Assembly (NCBI GenBank): GCA_000992695.1
Contig: LBUS01000016.1
Location: 1 to 47,303 of the forward strand
Source of the DNA: Candidatus Peregrinibacteria bacterium GW2011_GWF2_38_29
GTDB lineage: Bacteria; Patescibacteriota; Gracilibacteria; UBA1369; UBA12463
DNA: 47,303 bases
Reading direction: 5' to 3'
This document shows positions 16,027 through 25,509 of the stretch, in pieces. Numbering within the stretch: the stretch's first letter is position 1; the number at the start of each line of letters is the position of its first letter. The notes beneath the pieces were generated by a model. That model was given only the letters and a program-made list of their open reading frames with translations, was not told where the DNA came from and did not search any database. Made by a program: the position numbers and the translations under genes.

Positions 16027-16512
16027 CTATCTCTCGTCTTCCGCATAAACATGCATATATTCCGCCTTATCATAATCAAAAAGCTCATCTTCTTTAAAGA
16101 ATCTTTTGACTTCTTTTTCCGCATTCTCAACAGAATCAGACGCATGCACAACGTTACACGCCGTGCTCATAGCCAAATCCCCACGAATTGATCCCGGATC
16201 AGCGGCATAAGCTTTTGTGACGCCGCAAACCAGTCTAACGGCATCAACGACATTTAAGCCTTCAACGCAAAGTACAATCACAGGACTGCTTTGCATAAAA
16301 TTCGCCAAACTCTTAAAAAACGGCTTATCAACATGATGCGCATAATGTTCACGCAAAACTACTTCATCCAAAGACATCATTTTTAAACCAACAATTTTCA
16401 ACCCCTTATTTTCAAAACGACCAATAACCTCTCCAATAAGCCCTCTTTGAATCCCATCCGGCTTAACGATTATAAGTGACTTTTCTTTTATACCTTTCAT
16501 GTTTAATGACAT
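16027..16512 (-). CDS. ndk: Nucleoside diphosphate kinase
   Basis: Equalises nucleoside di- and triphosphate pools through a phosphohistidine. A 161-residue protein: IIVKPDGIQRGLIGE, the substrate helix region HYAHHVDKPFF, and the active-site region CNVVHASDSVENAEKEV with the phosphorylated histidine in NVVHASDS (most bacterial enzymes read NxxHGSDS; here the Gly is Ala). The C-terminus is slightly longer than usual and acidic. A second ATG at 16500 is a possible start; an extended -10, TGCTAGAAT, lies about 40 nt upstream on the minus strand. Confidence 0.95.
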   Translation of the reverse strand: MSLNMKGIKEKSLIIVKPDGIQRGLIGEVIGRFENKGLKIVGLKMMSLDEVVLREHYAHHVDKPFFKSLANFMQSSPVIVLCVEGLNVVDAVRLVCGVTKAYAADPGSIRGDLAMSTACNVVHASDSVENAEKEVKRFFKEDELFDYDKAEYMHVYAEDER

Positions 16513-16587
16513 ACGAAAAAAGATTAAGAATAAAATTCGCTGTCATTCTAGCATAAAATTGGCTGAACGCGAAAAAATATCAAAAAA

Positions 16588-17583
16588 TTAAGCGGCTTTT
16601 GGCACTTCAACGTCTTCAAATTTGCATCCCTTGGAAAACTTTGTACCACCGGGAAAAGTTACACCTGCAATAAGCACAATATCAGCACCTTTTGCCTCAT
16701 AAGATTCTCCGCCCTTCAATGTAATCTCTTTCCCGTCACACGAAGCAATTATATTTGATGCATCCTTTGGAAGTTCAATGCTTGCAGGATTATTATCGTT
16801 ACCATCTTTAGTAACAACAAGTCTTTTCCCATCTGGAATCTTAGCCGCTCCATCAAGCTCGACCTCTTTATCAAAAGCCTTCAAGCTTTTTGCCATATCA
16901 TCAAACGCGGCACCGGATAATTTTTCAGCGCCACCGTCCATCAATCCGGAAAACCAACCTTTAATCCTATCCAAAAATCCCTTCGCTTTTGGAGATTTAT
17001 CAGCCAGTTTATCAACCATCGGAGAAACAGCGCTATAACCAAGGACAACCGCCAATGCGCCCAAAAATCCTTTTCCCATAAAAGCCTCGTCGGCAGCTTT
17101 CTTTTGCTCTTCAGGAGTAGAGCCACCAAATGTTTTAACCAAATTACCAATAAAGCTGTTATCAAATTTTGCACGCTGTTCAGTCTCTGCTGCAGTTGGA
17201 GGAACAACTGTTTCCTTAGATCCAGCGACAGCAGGAGCAGGAGTTTGCGCTGGTGCAGGAGCTGGCGCGACAGCAGGAGTTTGGGCCGGTTGTTCTGCGG
17301 GTTTTTGAGCAGCAGCTTCAGCTTGTTTATCACCAGTTTTTTCGGTAACCGGTTGTTCAGATGGCTTAACGCCAGCTTGTGCCTCTTTCAAATCTTTAGC
17401 CGCTTTAGCTCTAATAGCAGCCTCTTGAGCAGCTTTATCAGCAGGATTTTTATCACCTTCCGCAGGCGCAGCAGCTTCAGCTTCCGCAGCAACATCAACA
17501 GCTTGAACAGCAGCTTCCCCCGGCGCCTCTTCAAACACCAATCTCGCCGGCATAAACATTGATTGTTCTTTTGTTATTTTCAT
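16588..17583 (-). CDS. Ala/Pro-rich low-complexity protein with a C-terminal globular domain
   Basis: A 331-residue protein of unknown function. Residues about 20-130 are Ala/Glu/Pro/Gln-rich and probably disordered (for example AVAPAPAPAQTPAPAVAG). One hydrophobic stretch, FLGALAVVLGYSAV, lies near 175. The last 100 residues form a compact acidic segment with repeated-looking strands (KRLVVTKDGND, ITLKGGESYEAKG, VLIAGVTFPGGTKF), which could be a small beta-sandwich. It follows the 1117-residue gene by 30 nt and shares its composition, suggesting joint expression and possibly a common complex. Confidence 0.7.
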   Translation of the reverse strand: MKITKEQSMFMPARLVFEEAPGEAAVQAVDVAAEAEAAAPAEGDKNPADKAAQEAAIRAKAAKDLKEAQAGVKPSEQPVTEKTGDKQAEAAAQKPAEQPAQTPAVAPAPAPAQTPAPAVAGSKETVVPPTAAETEQRAKFDNSFIGNLVKTFGGSTPEEQKKAADEAFMGKGFLGALAVVLGYSAVSPMVDKLADKSPKAKGFLDRIKGWFSGLMDGGAEKLSGAAFDDMAKSLKAFDKEVELDGAAKIPDGKRLVVTKDGNDNNPASIELPKDASNIIASCDGKEITLKGGESYEAKGADIVLIAGVTFPGGTKFSKGCKFEDVEVPKAA

Positions 17584-17613
17584 ATTTTTTATTTTTAATT
17601 AATTTATTTTTAA

Positions 17614-20600
17614 TTACTCTTTTATCACAGGCTCTGCATCAGGCGCTTCAACAACATCACCTTGATTCGCCTCTTTCATCAAATCATCTCCCAAAATTTC
17701 TTGTGTTTCAGGTGCGACATCCATTTCTCCGGCATCTTGAACTAGTAATGAATAGCCCATTGTTCCAAGCGCGCCGGCAATAGCAACTTTGCGTAAAGTT
17801 CTAACAGCCTTACCGGCTTTACTAACGTCAGCGGCTCCATCGGCAACTCGAACTCCGGTAGACACGGTTTTAACAGCATCTCTAGCGCTATCAACCGCTT
17901 TAACTGCCTTTGCAACTTTTGCAGCAACCAATCCGCCTCTGACAGCACTCAATCCGGCTCTAAGGCCAAGTCCAAGACCTGCAAGTAATATTGAAATATC
18001 ACAAACCGCACCGGCAACACCAAACGCAGCTCTTATGCCCCTATCACTCCAATCTAATTTTCTACCTGTAACGACTTCTTTACCGCTAAAAACACTATAA
18101 AAATCTGAAAGCGTTCCGCTAACAGGAGCAACGTCAACAGCAGCTTGCGCCATAGAAGACCCAATACCGGTTTGCTCATCAGCTCCCAAAGCTCCGCCTG
18201 CAATAACCAAAGAGACAAAAGCAAGCTTGCCCTTTGTTAATTTAACGGGCAAAATATTGCGACCACCCAAAGCTCTCTCCTTCGTTTTACTCAAAAAAGA
18301 AGTAAATTTATTTCTAAGCAATGACTTCCCGGTAACAACCTGTTCTAATCTTCTTAAAATTGCAGCAGCCTTTTCTCCTTTTGCTCCAGCCAAATGCTTC
18401 CTAAGAACACCCTCAACGCTTCTCAAGAATTTTGCATCTCTATTAACAGCTTCGAAAAACATTTTATCAGCATCTGTTAATTTTTTACTTAAAGCGTTGA
18501 TTTCTTTAACAACCTTTTCAGCCTCAACTTTTTTACCTTCTTTCAAAAGCTTTTCAACTAAATGATTTTTAGCGACTATTTGATCAGAAATACTTTTCAC
18601 ATATTCAACAGCTCCTTTTTCAAATTTACCAAACCTTTCCAATTCCGATCCTCTTAAAACTTTATCTATAGACCTTTCACCATGTTCAATTCTCTTTGGA
18701 TTAAAAACCCACTCAGACATATAAGTTGATTCCGCTTTTAACAACTTACCTCTAAGACTTATAAGTGAAGATTCTCCACGTTGAACTTTACTAGCCAAAG
18801 ATTTAACTCTTTTTTCCAAAGTGGCAATTTCAGAAGCGCCTTTTTTAGCGGATCTTGCGGCGGTCAATTCATGTTCGGCTTCAACAAGAAGAGCTTTTTC
18901 TCGATAAACCGCAGCCTGTTTTTTCAAAAGATTTTTCTCGGCAATCTCAGATTGAGCACCGTGAAGATCTCTTTTTGCATTCAACTGATCAGTAGGATTA
19001 GAAGTACTCGAAGCCTTTTTCTCCCATTCTGCCATTTCAGCTTTCGTAGGGGAAATATGACCACTAATCTTAACGTCTATATCGTCCGCTGCTTTTCGAA
19101 AATCATCAGCGGTTTTAAGACCGCCCCTACCGGCAACTCTACTCGCAGCTTTTAAAGCACGCCTTGGAGCATCAAGTAAAAGTTTTTTAGAAGCCCATTT
19201 GCCGGCTTCTCTTTGAGCCTTTGGCATCTTACGCCATCTATTTGCATTCCTTAGGCCTTGTGGCAAAAGTATAACAAACTCATCCCATCCATATCTCATT
19301 TCAATAAGATCAACAATATCATCGTTCAAATCAACGATTTCTTCAATTTTATCTTGAATTTCTTCTTGCGCAGCATCTGCGGCAATCAACTTATTAAGCT
19401 CGTCAGAAGCTTTTTCTCTCGCAGTTAATTTTTCCTTTAATGGATTTGTGTCTATTTTACGAGCATCAAGACCTTCAATATATTTTCGAACAGTTTCAAC
19501 TCCAATAATTGCAGGATAATCAGCGGTACCGGAAAACGCCAAGGCAAGCATTTGCTCAACATTTTCTCTTTTAGCCGGATCCTTTATAGACTCTGTCGAT
19601 TTTTTAACACCTTCGTATTCGCCATTGCCTTCAAGAGCTCTCGGAGCCTCCCATTTCACACCGGTTAATTTTGAATAAACCTGAACCATAAGCATGCTAT
19701 CAATAACTCCGGCTTTACGCATTTCTTTATCATGATCTTTAAAATATTCACGAATAACCTTTGTCTCTTTAATCTCCGTCTCAGACAAACCAATACCTGG
19801 AATTTTTGACGCAATCTCTACTCCAAAATCTTTAGCTTTATTTAAATATCCCTCAACTCCAACTTGCATAAAATCTCCATATTTAATTATCGAAATTTTC
19901 TCAAGAGTTCGTCTTGAAATTTTAACCTTTTTTTCTTTTTCAATCATATCAACTAAATCATCAAACATTTTTTCATTTTCTTGACCCTTAAACATAACTT
20001 CAAACGCTTCTTTAAACTTTCCATGAGACAAAAGCATAATTGCTTTTGACCAATCTTGATTTGATAAATCAGCTCCCGTGCTTTTTTGTATCCACTCTTG
20101 AAAAGTTTGCCACTCCATAAGTCTACCTGCAGCAAAAACAACTCCCGCACCAATCGCAAGCCTCTTGCCCCATTTCCAAACGCTATCCAAGGTCGATTCA
20201 CTGCTCCCCGCGGCACCCTTTGCGGCTTCAGACGATTTATCGCTTGAAAACAATTTATAAATTCCAAAAACACCGGCTGCAACAACAGCCGCAGTCAAAA
20301 CAGGGTGCTCCTTCACAGCGTTTTTAACGGCTTCATAAGTTTTACCGACAAACCCTTTTTCATCAGGCTTTCCACCCTTCACGTCTGCCTTTATAGCATG
20401 CGCTAATTGTTGCGCCGCCCTTGAATCAGCATATGCTTTTTCAACAGTTTTATTCCAATTTACAGCAATATCATCATACAAAGGAGAATTTGGATTTTTT
20501 GCAATTTCAACAAGCTTCGCAAGCTCTGCTTTTTCAGTTGATTTAAGATCGATTTTGCTAAAATCAAGTGCTTGAACATCGGGAAAATTCCTTATTTTAT

Positions 20601-20967
20601 CAACGCTTAAACCCTTTGCCAAAGCAACGCTCAAAACAACAGGCAAAACATTTTTAAATAATTCAAAAGCCTCTTTTTCCTCCTTGGTTTCAGGTAATTT
20701 TCCAATGTCAATTTTGCTCAAATCATGCGCCTGATCAAGATCAGAACGCTCAACTTCTCTTGCCAATCTTGAAGCGTCCAAAGTAGAACCTTTTTTTATG
20801 CCAACTTCAGCTTCGCTTTTTTTTGGATCTCTTTCTTTCGGCTTTAAGCCTTCAGCCGCAATATCATGCCTCAAAGCATCCAAATCTTCTTCCTCAAAGC
20901 TTGGATTTTCCCCTAAAACATCCGGATTTTGCGCTCTTCCCTGAGCACCTGATTTACCTTGTGTCAT
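17614..20967 (-). CDS. Giant Ala/Lys-rich protein with a pretoxin-TG-like segment
   Basis: A 1117-residue protein, the largest in the window. No N-terminal signal is visible. Hydrophobic stretches lie near 225-245 and 275-290 and again near 905-1005. The centre (about 560-870) is charged and heptad-rich, likely coiled coil. Residues about 946-1000 (VAPVSGTLSDFYSVFSGKEV then TGRKLDWSDRG) resemble the pre-toxin TG domain of polymorphic toxins, which normally precedes a toxin tip. Here about 115 residues of Ala/Val-rich helices and an acidic tail follow, with no recognisable toxin. A promoter TATAAT lies about 30 nt upstream, followed by an A-rich leader without a ribosome site. Function unknown. 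Confidence 0.7.
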   Translation of the reverse strand: MTQGKSGAQGRAQNPDVLGENPSFEEEDLDALRHDIAAEGLKPKERDPKKSEAEVGIKKGSTLDASRLAREVERSDLDQAHDLSKIDIGKLPETKEEKEAFELFKNVLPVVLSVALAKGLSVDKIRNFPDVQALDFSKIDLKSTEKAELAKLVEIAKNPNSPLYDDIAVNWNKTVEKAYADSRAAQQLAHAIKADVKGGKPDEKGFVGKTYEAVKNAVKEHPVLTAAVVAAGVFGIYKLFSSDKSSEAAKGAAGSSESTLDSVWKWGKRLAIGAGVVFAAGRLMEWQTFQEWIQKSTGADLSNQDWSKAIMLLSHGKFKEAFEVMFKGQENEKMFDDLVDMIEKEKKVKISRRTLEKISIIKYGDFMQVGVEGYLNKAKDFGVEIASKIPGIGLSETEIKETKVIREYFKDHDKEMRKAGVIDSMLMVQVYSKLTGVKWEAPRALEGNGEYEGVKKSTESIKDPAKRENVEQMLALAFSGTADYPAIIGVETVRKYIEGLDARKIDTNPLKEKLTAREKASDELNKLIAADAAQEEIQDKIEEIVDLNDDIVDLIEMRYGWDEFVILLPQGLRNANRWRKMPKAQREAGKWASKKLLLDAPRRALKAASRVAGRGGLKTADDFRKAADDIDVKISGHISPTKAEMAEWEKKASSTSNPTDQLNAKRDLHGAQSEIAEKNLLKKQAAVYREKALLVEAEHELTAARSAKKGASEIATLEKRVKSLASKVQRGESSLISLRGKLLKAESTYMSEWVFNPKRIEHGERSIDKVLRGSELERFGKFEKGAVEYVKSISDQIVAKNHLVEKLLKEGKKVEAEKVVKEINALSKKLTDADKMFFEAVNRDAKFLRSVEGVLRKHLAGAKGEKAAAILRRLEQVVTGKSLLRNKFTSFLSKTKERALGGRNILPVKLTKGKLAFVSLVIAGGALGADEQTGIGSSMAQAAVDVAPVSGTLSDFYSVFSGKEVVTGRKLDWSDRGIRAAFGVAGAVCDISILLAGLGLGLRAGLSAVRGGLVAAKVAKAVKAVDSARDAVKTVSTGVRVADGAADVSKAGKAVRTLRKVAIAGALGTMGYSLLVQDAGEMDVAPETQEILGDDLMKEANQGDVVEAPDAEPVIKE

Positions 20968-21133
20968 ATTTATTTTTGTTTTATTCGACTAAATCTAAAT
21001 ATTATAGCACAAGTCAGCCAAAAAATCAAAGCGTAAACCGCCAAAACCGACTTTATGAAAATGTTAACTATTTGTTAAAGATTTTTAATAACTATTTGAT
21101 ATATTGCATTTGATTTTTTCAGGATCACATTGT

Positions 21134-21156
21134 AGTATACTTTCGGAATGTATACT
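21134..21156. promoter_or_regulatory. Palindromic operator of the toxin-antitoxin pair
   Basis: A perfect inverted repeat, AGTATAC (21134-21140) and GTATACT (21150-21156), with a 9-nt spacer lies 12 nt before the antitoxin ATG. Half-site spacing of about 1.5 turns fits a dimeric AbrB-fold repressor controlling its own operon. Confidence 0.65.
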
Positions 21157-21168
21157 TAACAAAAAACC

Positions 21169-21426
21169 ATGAATTATACAGCTTTACCGTCAATTAAAGG
21201 CCAAATCACAATTCCGGTACCAATAAGAACAAAATACAATATTGGCAAAGACACACCTGTAATAATCGAAGACCTGGGCAAGGGCGTCATAACAGTAAAA
21301 GTGATGAAAATGATCGACCACAAAGATATCGAATACTACGAAAACGCAAAAAAAGTCGGTCTAAAATTCAAAAATGGTATCGATCCTGAAATTATCGCCA
21401 AAGCGATAAAACAGATCGATGGATAA
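21169..21426 (+). CDS. AbrB/MazE-type antitoxin
   Basis: An 85-residue protein whose first 50 residues follow the swapped-hairpin SpoVT/AbrB DNA-binding pattern: SIKGQITIPVPIRTKYNIGKDTPV, then short strands. The remaining 35 residues are helical and charged, as expected for the toxin-wrapping part of an antitoxin. The palindrome upstream is its likely operator. Its stop overlaps the toxin start by 8 nt. Confidence 0.82.
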   Translation: MNYTALPSIKGQITIPVPIRTKYNIGKDTPVIIEDLGKGVITVKVMKMIDHKDIEYYENAKKVGLKFKNGIDPEIIAKAIKQIDG

Positions 21427-21655
21427 AATTCAAAAATTCCTCTTAAAACTAAATACGGCGAATCGAATCACACTATTAGAAGCTCTTAACGACGTAAAAG
21501 CTTTAAATTTAGAAAAATACGATATAAAACAACTCCAAGGATTTCGCAGTATTTTTAGATTACGAAAAGGCAAAATCAGAATTATTTTCAGGAAAGACGG
21601 AGACATCGGAACGCTATTAGACATATCCTACAGAAAAGACGCATACCGTAAATAG
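21419..21655 (+). CDS. RelE/ParE-superfamily toxin
   Basis: A 78-residue protein with the compact RelE fold pattern: an N-terminal helix, KLNTANRITLLEALND, then a KYDIKQLQGFRSIFRLRKGKIRIIFRKDG strand pair and the terminal ISYRKDAYRK. The basic and aromatic residues on the last strands fit an mRNA interferase of the RelE type rather than a ParE gyrase poison, but the distinction cannot be made by eye. RelE with an AbrB-fold antitoxin is a mixed pairing. Confidence 0.8.
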   Translation: MDKIQKFLLKLNTANRITLLEALNDVKALNLEKYDIKQLQGFRSIFRLRKGKIRIIFRKDGDIGTLLDISYRKDAYRK

Positions 21656-21692
21656 AACTTAGGATTTAGAAATTTTATAGAAATTAGCGCAC

Positions 21693-22955
21693 TTAGAAAC
21701 TTAGTAATTTCGCAAAGCGTCCTTCATCCTCAAATGGCCCAATTGCCGCAAGTTTAAGTCGTTTCATGTCAAAAACATCCTTAGCAACGCGCAAAATATC
21801 ATCGGTTGTGACTTCATCAATTTTTTTCAAAACCTCCTCCGGCGCCCTCGCACGGCCATAAAGCAACTCATATTTCCCAAGAAAATGAGCATATTCTTCA
21901 CTATCTTCCAACTTCAAAATAATTTTCCCCTTCAAAAATTCCTTAGACTTTTTAAGCTCCTGTTCAGGCACTTTTTCGTCCGCAACTTTTTTATATTCAT
22001 CAATAATCGCGCTCACCGCCATATCAACACGATTCAAATCAACACCAGCATTTGTGGATAAAACACCCGAATCCGTATAGTCGTCCGTTCCGGTATGAAT
22101 ATAATAAGCCAATCCTTTGGCTTCACGAACAGACAAAAACATTCTCGAACTCATATTCCCACCCAAAATTATGCTCAAAATTCGAAGCGCATAATGATCC
22201 TTATGTTCCTCTTCATAAGCCGGCACACCAATACAAATATGTCCCTGTTCAGTTTTCTTATTTTTCACATTAACATTTCGATTTTCTTTATTTTCAACCA
22301 ATTTATCAGCAAAAAGTGTTTGCTCCGCCACAGGAAATTTAAAATAACTCTCAATTTTATTTTCCAAATCATCAGGAACATTTCCGGCCGCAGCAATCAA
22401 AACATTTTTTGGAACATAAAGCGCATTTTTATAATTCACAAAGTCCTCATGTTTAACGCCCATAATCACATCTTTAAGCCCAACTTGATCCCAACCCATC
22501 GGCTGATCGCCATACATTAATTTTTCAAAATCCCAACCGATTTGATACATCGGCGTATCCTGATACATGTTGTATTCCTCAATAATCACTCCCCTTTCCT
22601 TATCAATTTCCGCAGGATCAAACTTAGAATGAAGCATCATATCCGACAAAACGTCCATCGAAAGATCAATGTGCGCCGCCGCGGATTTAACATAATAAGC
22701 AACATATTCCTTGCCTGTAAAAGCATTAAATTCACCGCCAACCGAATCAATCGCCTCGGAAACCTCTTTCGTATTCGTATATTTTTTCGCACCCTTAAAA
22801 AACATATGCTCCAAAAAGTGCGAAATTCCATTATTTGCCTTATTTTCATATCTCGATCCGGCCTTAACCAAAACGATCACCGTCGCAGCCTGCGTGCTAT
22901 CTAATTTGTTTGATACAAGCCTTAAACCATTCTCAAAAGTTTTTATTTTAAACAT
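21693..22955 (-). CDS. M16 family zinc peptidase
   Basis: A 420-residue insulinase/processing-peptidase-type protease. The inverted zinc motif HFLEH stands at residues 46-50, and the downstream glutamate lies in ERGVIIEEYNMYQD. The second, inactive half contains the R/Y substrate motif region (FLSVREAKGLAYYIHTGTD). The length is that of the two-domain bacterial subunit (like Bacillus MlpA/YmxG), which acts as a homodimer. No signal peptide. The leader has TATAGA (plus 22977-22982) followed by CCCCTAAC and an A-rich stretch to the ATG. Confidence 0.93.
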   Translation of the reverse strand: MFKIKTFENGLRLVSNKLDSTQAATVIVLVKAGSRYENKANNGISHFLEHMFFKGAKKYTNTKEVSEAIDSVGGEFNAFTGKEYVAYYVKSAAAHIDLSMDVLSDMMLHSKFDPAEIDKERGVIIEEYNMYQDTPMYQIGWDFEKLMYGDQPMGWDQVGLKDVIMGVKHEDFVNYKNALYVPKNVLIAAAGNVPDDLENKIESYFKFPVAEQTLFADKLVENKENRNVNVKNKKTEQGHICIGVPAYEEEHKDHYALRILSIILGGNMSSRMFLSVREAKGLAYYIHTGTDDYTDSGVLSTNAGVDLNRVDMAVSAIIDEYKKVADEKVPEQELKKSKEFLKGKIILKLEDSEEYAHFLGKYELLYGRARAPEEVLKKIDEVTTDDILRVAKDVFDMKRLKLAAIGPFEDEGRFAKLLSF

Positions 22956-23068
22956 AGTATTTTGTTAGGGGACGTTTCTATAACTGCTCTATTTTAACAT
23001 GCAGGGGGACAGAGGTACAACTCACGCCAAATAAAAAAACTTCACTGAAGTTGAAGAAAAAATAGAGG

Positions 23069-23212
23069 CTTTGGTATTTTCGAAATCAAAAAGTGTCATG
23101 GAGACCGAACGAACAAGGTGTTTGCGTTAGCAAACGAGTGAGGTCGAGTGCCAAGCTAAAATTTCCACGCAGGGGAAATTTATAGCGTCTTTTTGAGAGC
23201 GAAATACCAAAG
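23069..23212. repeat. Multi-hairpin intergenic element B
   Basis: Between the divergent M16 and PBP genes. The outer stem is CTTTGGTATTT (23069-23079) with AAATACCAAAG (23202-23212), continued by TCAAAAAG (23086-23093) with CTTTTTGA (23189-23196). Inner hairpins are GACC (23103-23106) with GGTC (23142-23145), holding GTTTGC GTTA GCAAAC (23120-23135), and AAATTTCC (23159-23166) with GGAAATTT (23174-23181). The first inner hairpin shares GAACGA, CA, GGTGTTT and AAACGAGT with element A. Confidence 0.8.
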
Positions 23213-23254
23213 TCAATATAGACAACCAACTTTTAGAAGTTTAAAATCTAAAGC

Positions 23255-25507
23255 ATGATAGTCGAACACAGGCGGCCAAAACACAATTTTGATCGCAATA
23301 AATTTATAATGGCGCTAAGTATATTCGTCGCATTCACATTAATTGTGCGTCTTTTTTATCTGCAAGTTCTTGAAGGAAATTATTATCAAACTCTCGCCGC
23401 AAAAGAACATTCCGGATATACAGAGCTTCCGGCCAGAAGAGGTGAAATAATGCTCCAAGATTATCACTCGAAAGAAACATTCAAGGTCGCAACAAATATG
23501 ACTCTGGACACAATTTATGCTGATCCGACTTTAATAAAAAACCCGGACATTGTTGCAAAAACATTAAGCGATTTACTCTTCGATAAAGATATAGCACGCC
23601 AAAGTGAAACAAAAAGGATTGAAGAAGAATCAAAAAAACTCGATCCAAATATAACCTTTGAAGAAAAACAAAAATTATTAACTCCAAAAACCGACGACGA
23701 ATTAAAACAAAATTATTATAACGAAACTTTAGAAAAAATCAGTACAAAAACCCGTCAAAAAATAATCATAACTCAAAGTCTTGATAACAAAACCACTGAA
23801 GCGATTTCGCTTGAAAGTCTTCCGGGAATTGAAATAAACAACAACGTTCTTATCGCTTATCCAACACAAATAAGCGATATAGCGCACGTTGCGGAAATTC
23901 TCGCAAAACATCTCGCAACTTCAGAAGATGATCTTTTACAAATCTTAAAAGGTAAAAACAGATACGTAATTTTAAAGAAAAAAATCGGTCCTGAAATTTC
24001 AATGAAAATTAAAGAACTCAAGAAAAACGACAAAAATAAAGACTATAACGGAGTAGGTCTCCAACCTGAATATTACAGATATTATCCGGAAAATACTTTA
24101 GCATCCAGCGTAACGGGATTCCTTGATACAAGAAACCTCGGCGAATATGGAATTGAAGAAAAATTCGACACACTTCTTCGCGGAGAAAAAGGCGTTTTCA
24201 AAACACAAAAAGATTCCATGGGACGCCAAATTACGGTCGGAGAAAGCGTCATACAACCGGCAGTTGATGGTGACGATATCGTTTTAACAATTGACCGCTC
24301 AATTCAAATGGAAGCCGAAAAACTGGTACGCCAAGGAGTCAAAAATTACAATGCAGATGCGGGTGAAATTATAGTCATGGAACCTTCAACCGGAAAAGTT
24401 CTCGCAATGGCGCAATTTCCAACTTTTGATCCAAATAAATACGGCGACGCATTCAAAAAAGAACCACTAAATTTAAACACAGATGAAATAAAAAACCTCA
24501 TCCCAATCGAAGGTGCGGAAAACTCTTTTTGGCTTTATATAGACCGTGAAAAAGGCAATAGAATCCAAGTCTTTAAAGAAACTTACCCAAATAATGAAGT
24601 TATATATACAAGATTTGCGAACTTAGTTGGACCGGAAGTTTATAAAAATAAATCAGTCATGGAAGGATATGAACCAGGCTCTGTTTTCAAACCAATCGCA
24701 ATGTCGGCCGCAATCGACGATGGCGAAGTAACTCCAAACACAACTTTTGTTGATTCCGGACCAATTAAAGTTGATATTTATGAAATCAAAAATGCGACAA
24801 ATCAATATTACGGAGTCATCAACATGGTTACAATTCTTGAAAAATCTTTAAACACCGGAATGGCTTTCATTGCGAAAAAAATCGGTCGCACACTTTTTTA
24901 TAGCTACATCAAAAAATTTGGATTCGGAGAAAAAACAGATATTGAGTTGCCGTCCGAAGATCCGGGCCAAGTCGCACACTTCTCCGGCTGGGCAGATAGT
25001 GAACTCATCACTCACGCATTCGGACAAGGTTTAACCACAACACCCCTTCAAATGATTAGCTCATATTGTGCAATCGCAAACAAAGGAATCCGCATGAAGC
25101 CATATGTTATTGATAAAATAATTAAGAAAAACGGACAAGTTGTAAAAACAGATCCTCGCCCAATAAATCAATCTATAACAGAAAAAACCGCGCAAACTCT
25201 AACCGCAATGTTAACAAGCGCGGTTGAAAACGGCGTAGCTCGAAATGGCCAAGTACAAGGCTATTATCTCGCGGGAAAAACAGGAACCGCCCAAACATAC
25301 TTTAAAGGGAAACCTCTCAACGGCACAGGCACCACAATCGCAACCATGATTGGATTTGGCCCAACAGATAAGCCAAAATTCGCAATCCTCGTAAAATTCG
25401 ACAAACCTCGTTCAAGTGAATGGGCCGATGTCACTGCATCTCCAATATTCTCCAAAATGTCTCAATTCCTATTAAATTATTTCAACGTGCAAAAAGATAA
25501 AAAATAG
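23255..25507 (+). CDS. Class B penicillin-binding protein (FtsI/PBP2 type)
   Basis: A 750-residue membrane-anchored transpeptidase that crosslinks peptidoglycan during division or elongation. A single membrane helix spans about residues 17-34, then the dimerisation domain with the RRGEI box (61-65). The catalytic domain has SVFK (Ser476), SLN (531-533) and KTGTAQ (675-680). An insert of about 70 residues (about 397-468) separates the FDPNKY motif from the active-site serine, longer than usual. It starts 7 nt after TAAAAT (23242-23247) with no ribosome site. It faces the M16 gene across element B. Division and elongation versions cannot be told apart here. Confidence 0.93.
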   Translation: MIVEHRRPKHNFDRNKFIMALSIFVAFTLIVRLFYLQVLEGNYYQTLAAKEHSGYTELPARRGEIMLQDYHSKETFKVATNMTLDTIYADPTLIKNPDIVAKTLSDLLFDKDIARQSETKRIEEESKKLDPNITFEEKQKLLTPKTDDELKQNYYNETLEKISTKTRQKIIITQSLDNKTTEAISLESLPGIEINNNVLIAYPTQISDIAHVAEILAKHLATSEDDLLQILKGKNRYVILKKKIGPEISMKIKELKKNDKNKDYNGVGLQPEYYRYYPENTLASSVTGFLDTRNLGEYGIEEKFDTLLRGEKGVFKTQKDSMGRQITVGESVIQPAVDGDDIVLTIDRSIQMEAEKLVRQGVKNYNADAGEIIVMEPSTGKVLAMAQFPTFDPNKYGDAFKKEPLNLNTDEIKNLIPIEGAENSFWLYIDREKGNRIQVFKETYPNNEVIYTRFANLVGPEVYKNKSVMEGYEPGSVFKPIAMSAAIDDGEVTPNTTFVDSGPIKVDIYEIKNATNQYYGVINMVTILEKSLNTGMAFIAKKIGRTLFYSYIKKFGFGEKTDIELPSEDPGQVAHFSGWADSELITHAFGQGLTTTPLQMISSYCAIANKGIRMKPYVIDKIIKKNGQVVKTDPRPINQSITEKTAQTLTAMLTSAVENGVARNGQVQGYYLAGKTGTAQTYFKGKPLNGTGTTIATMIGFGPTDKPKFAILVKFDKPRSSEWADVTASPIFSKMSQFLLNYFNVQKDKK

Positions 25508-25509
25508 AT

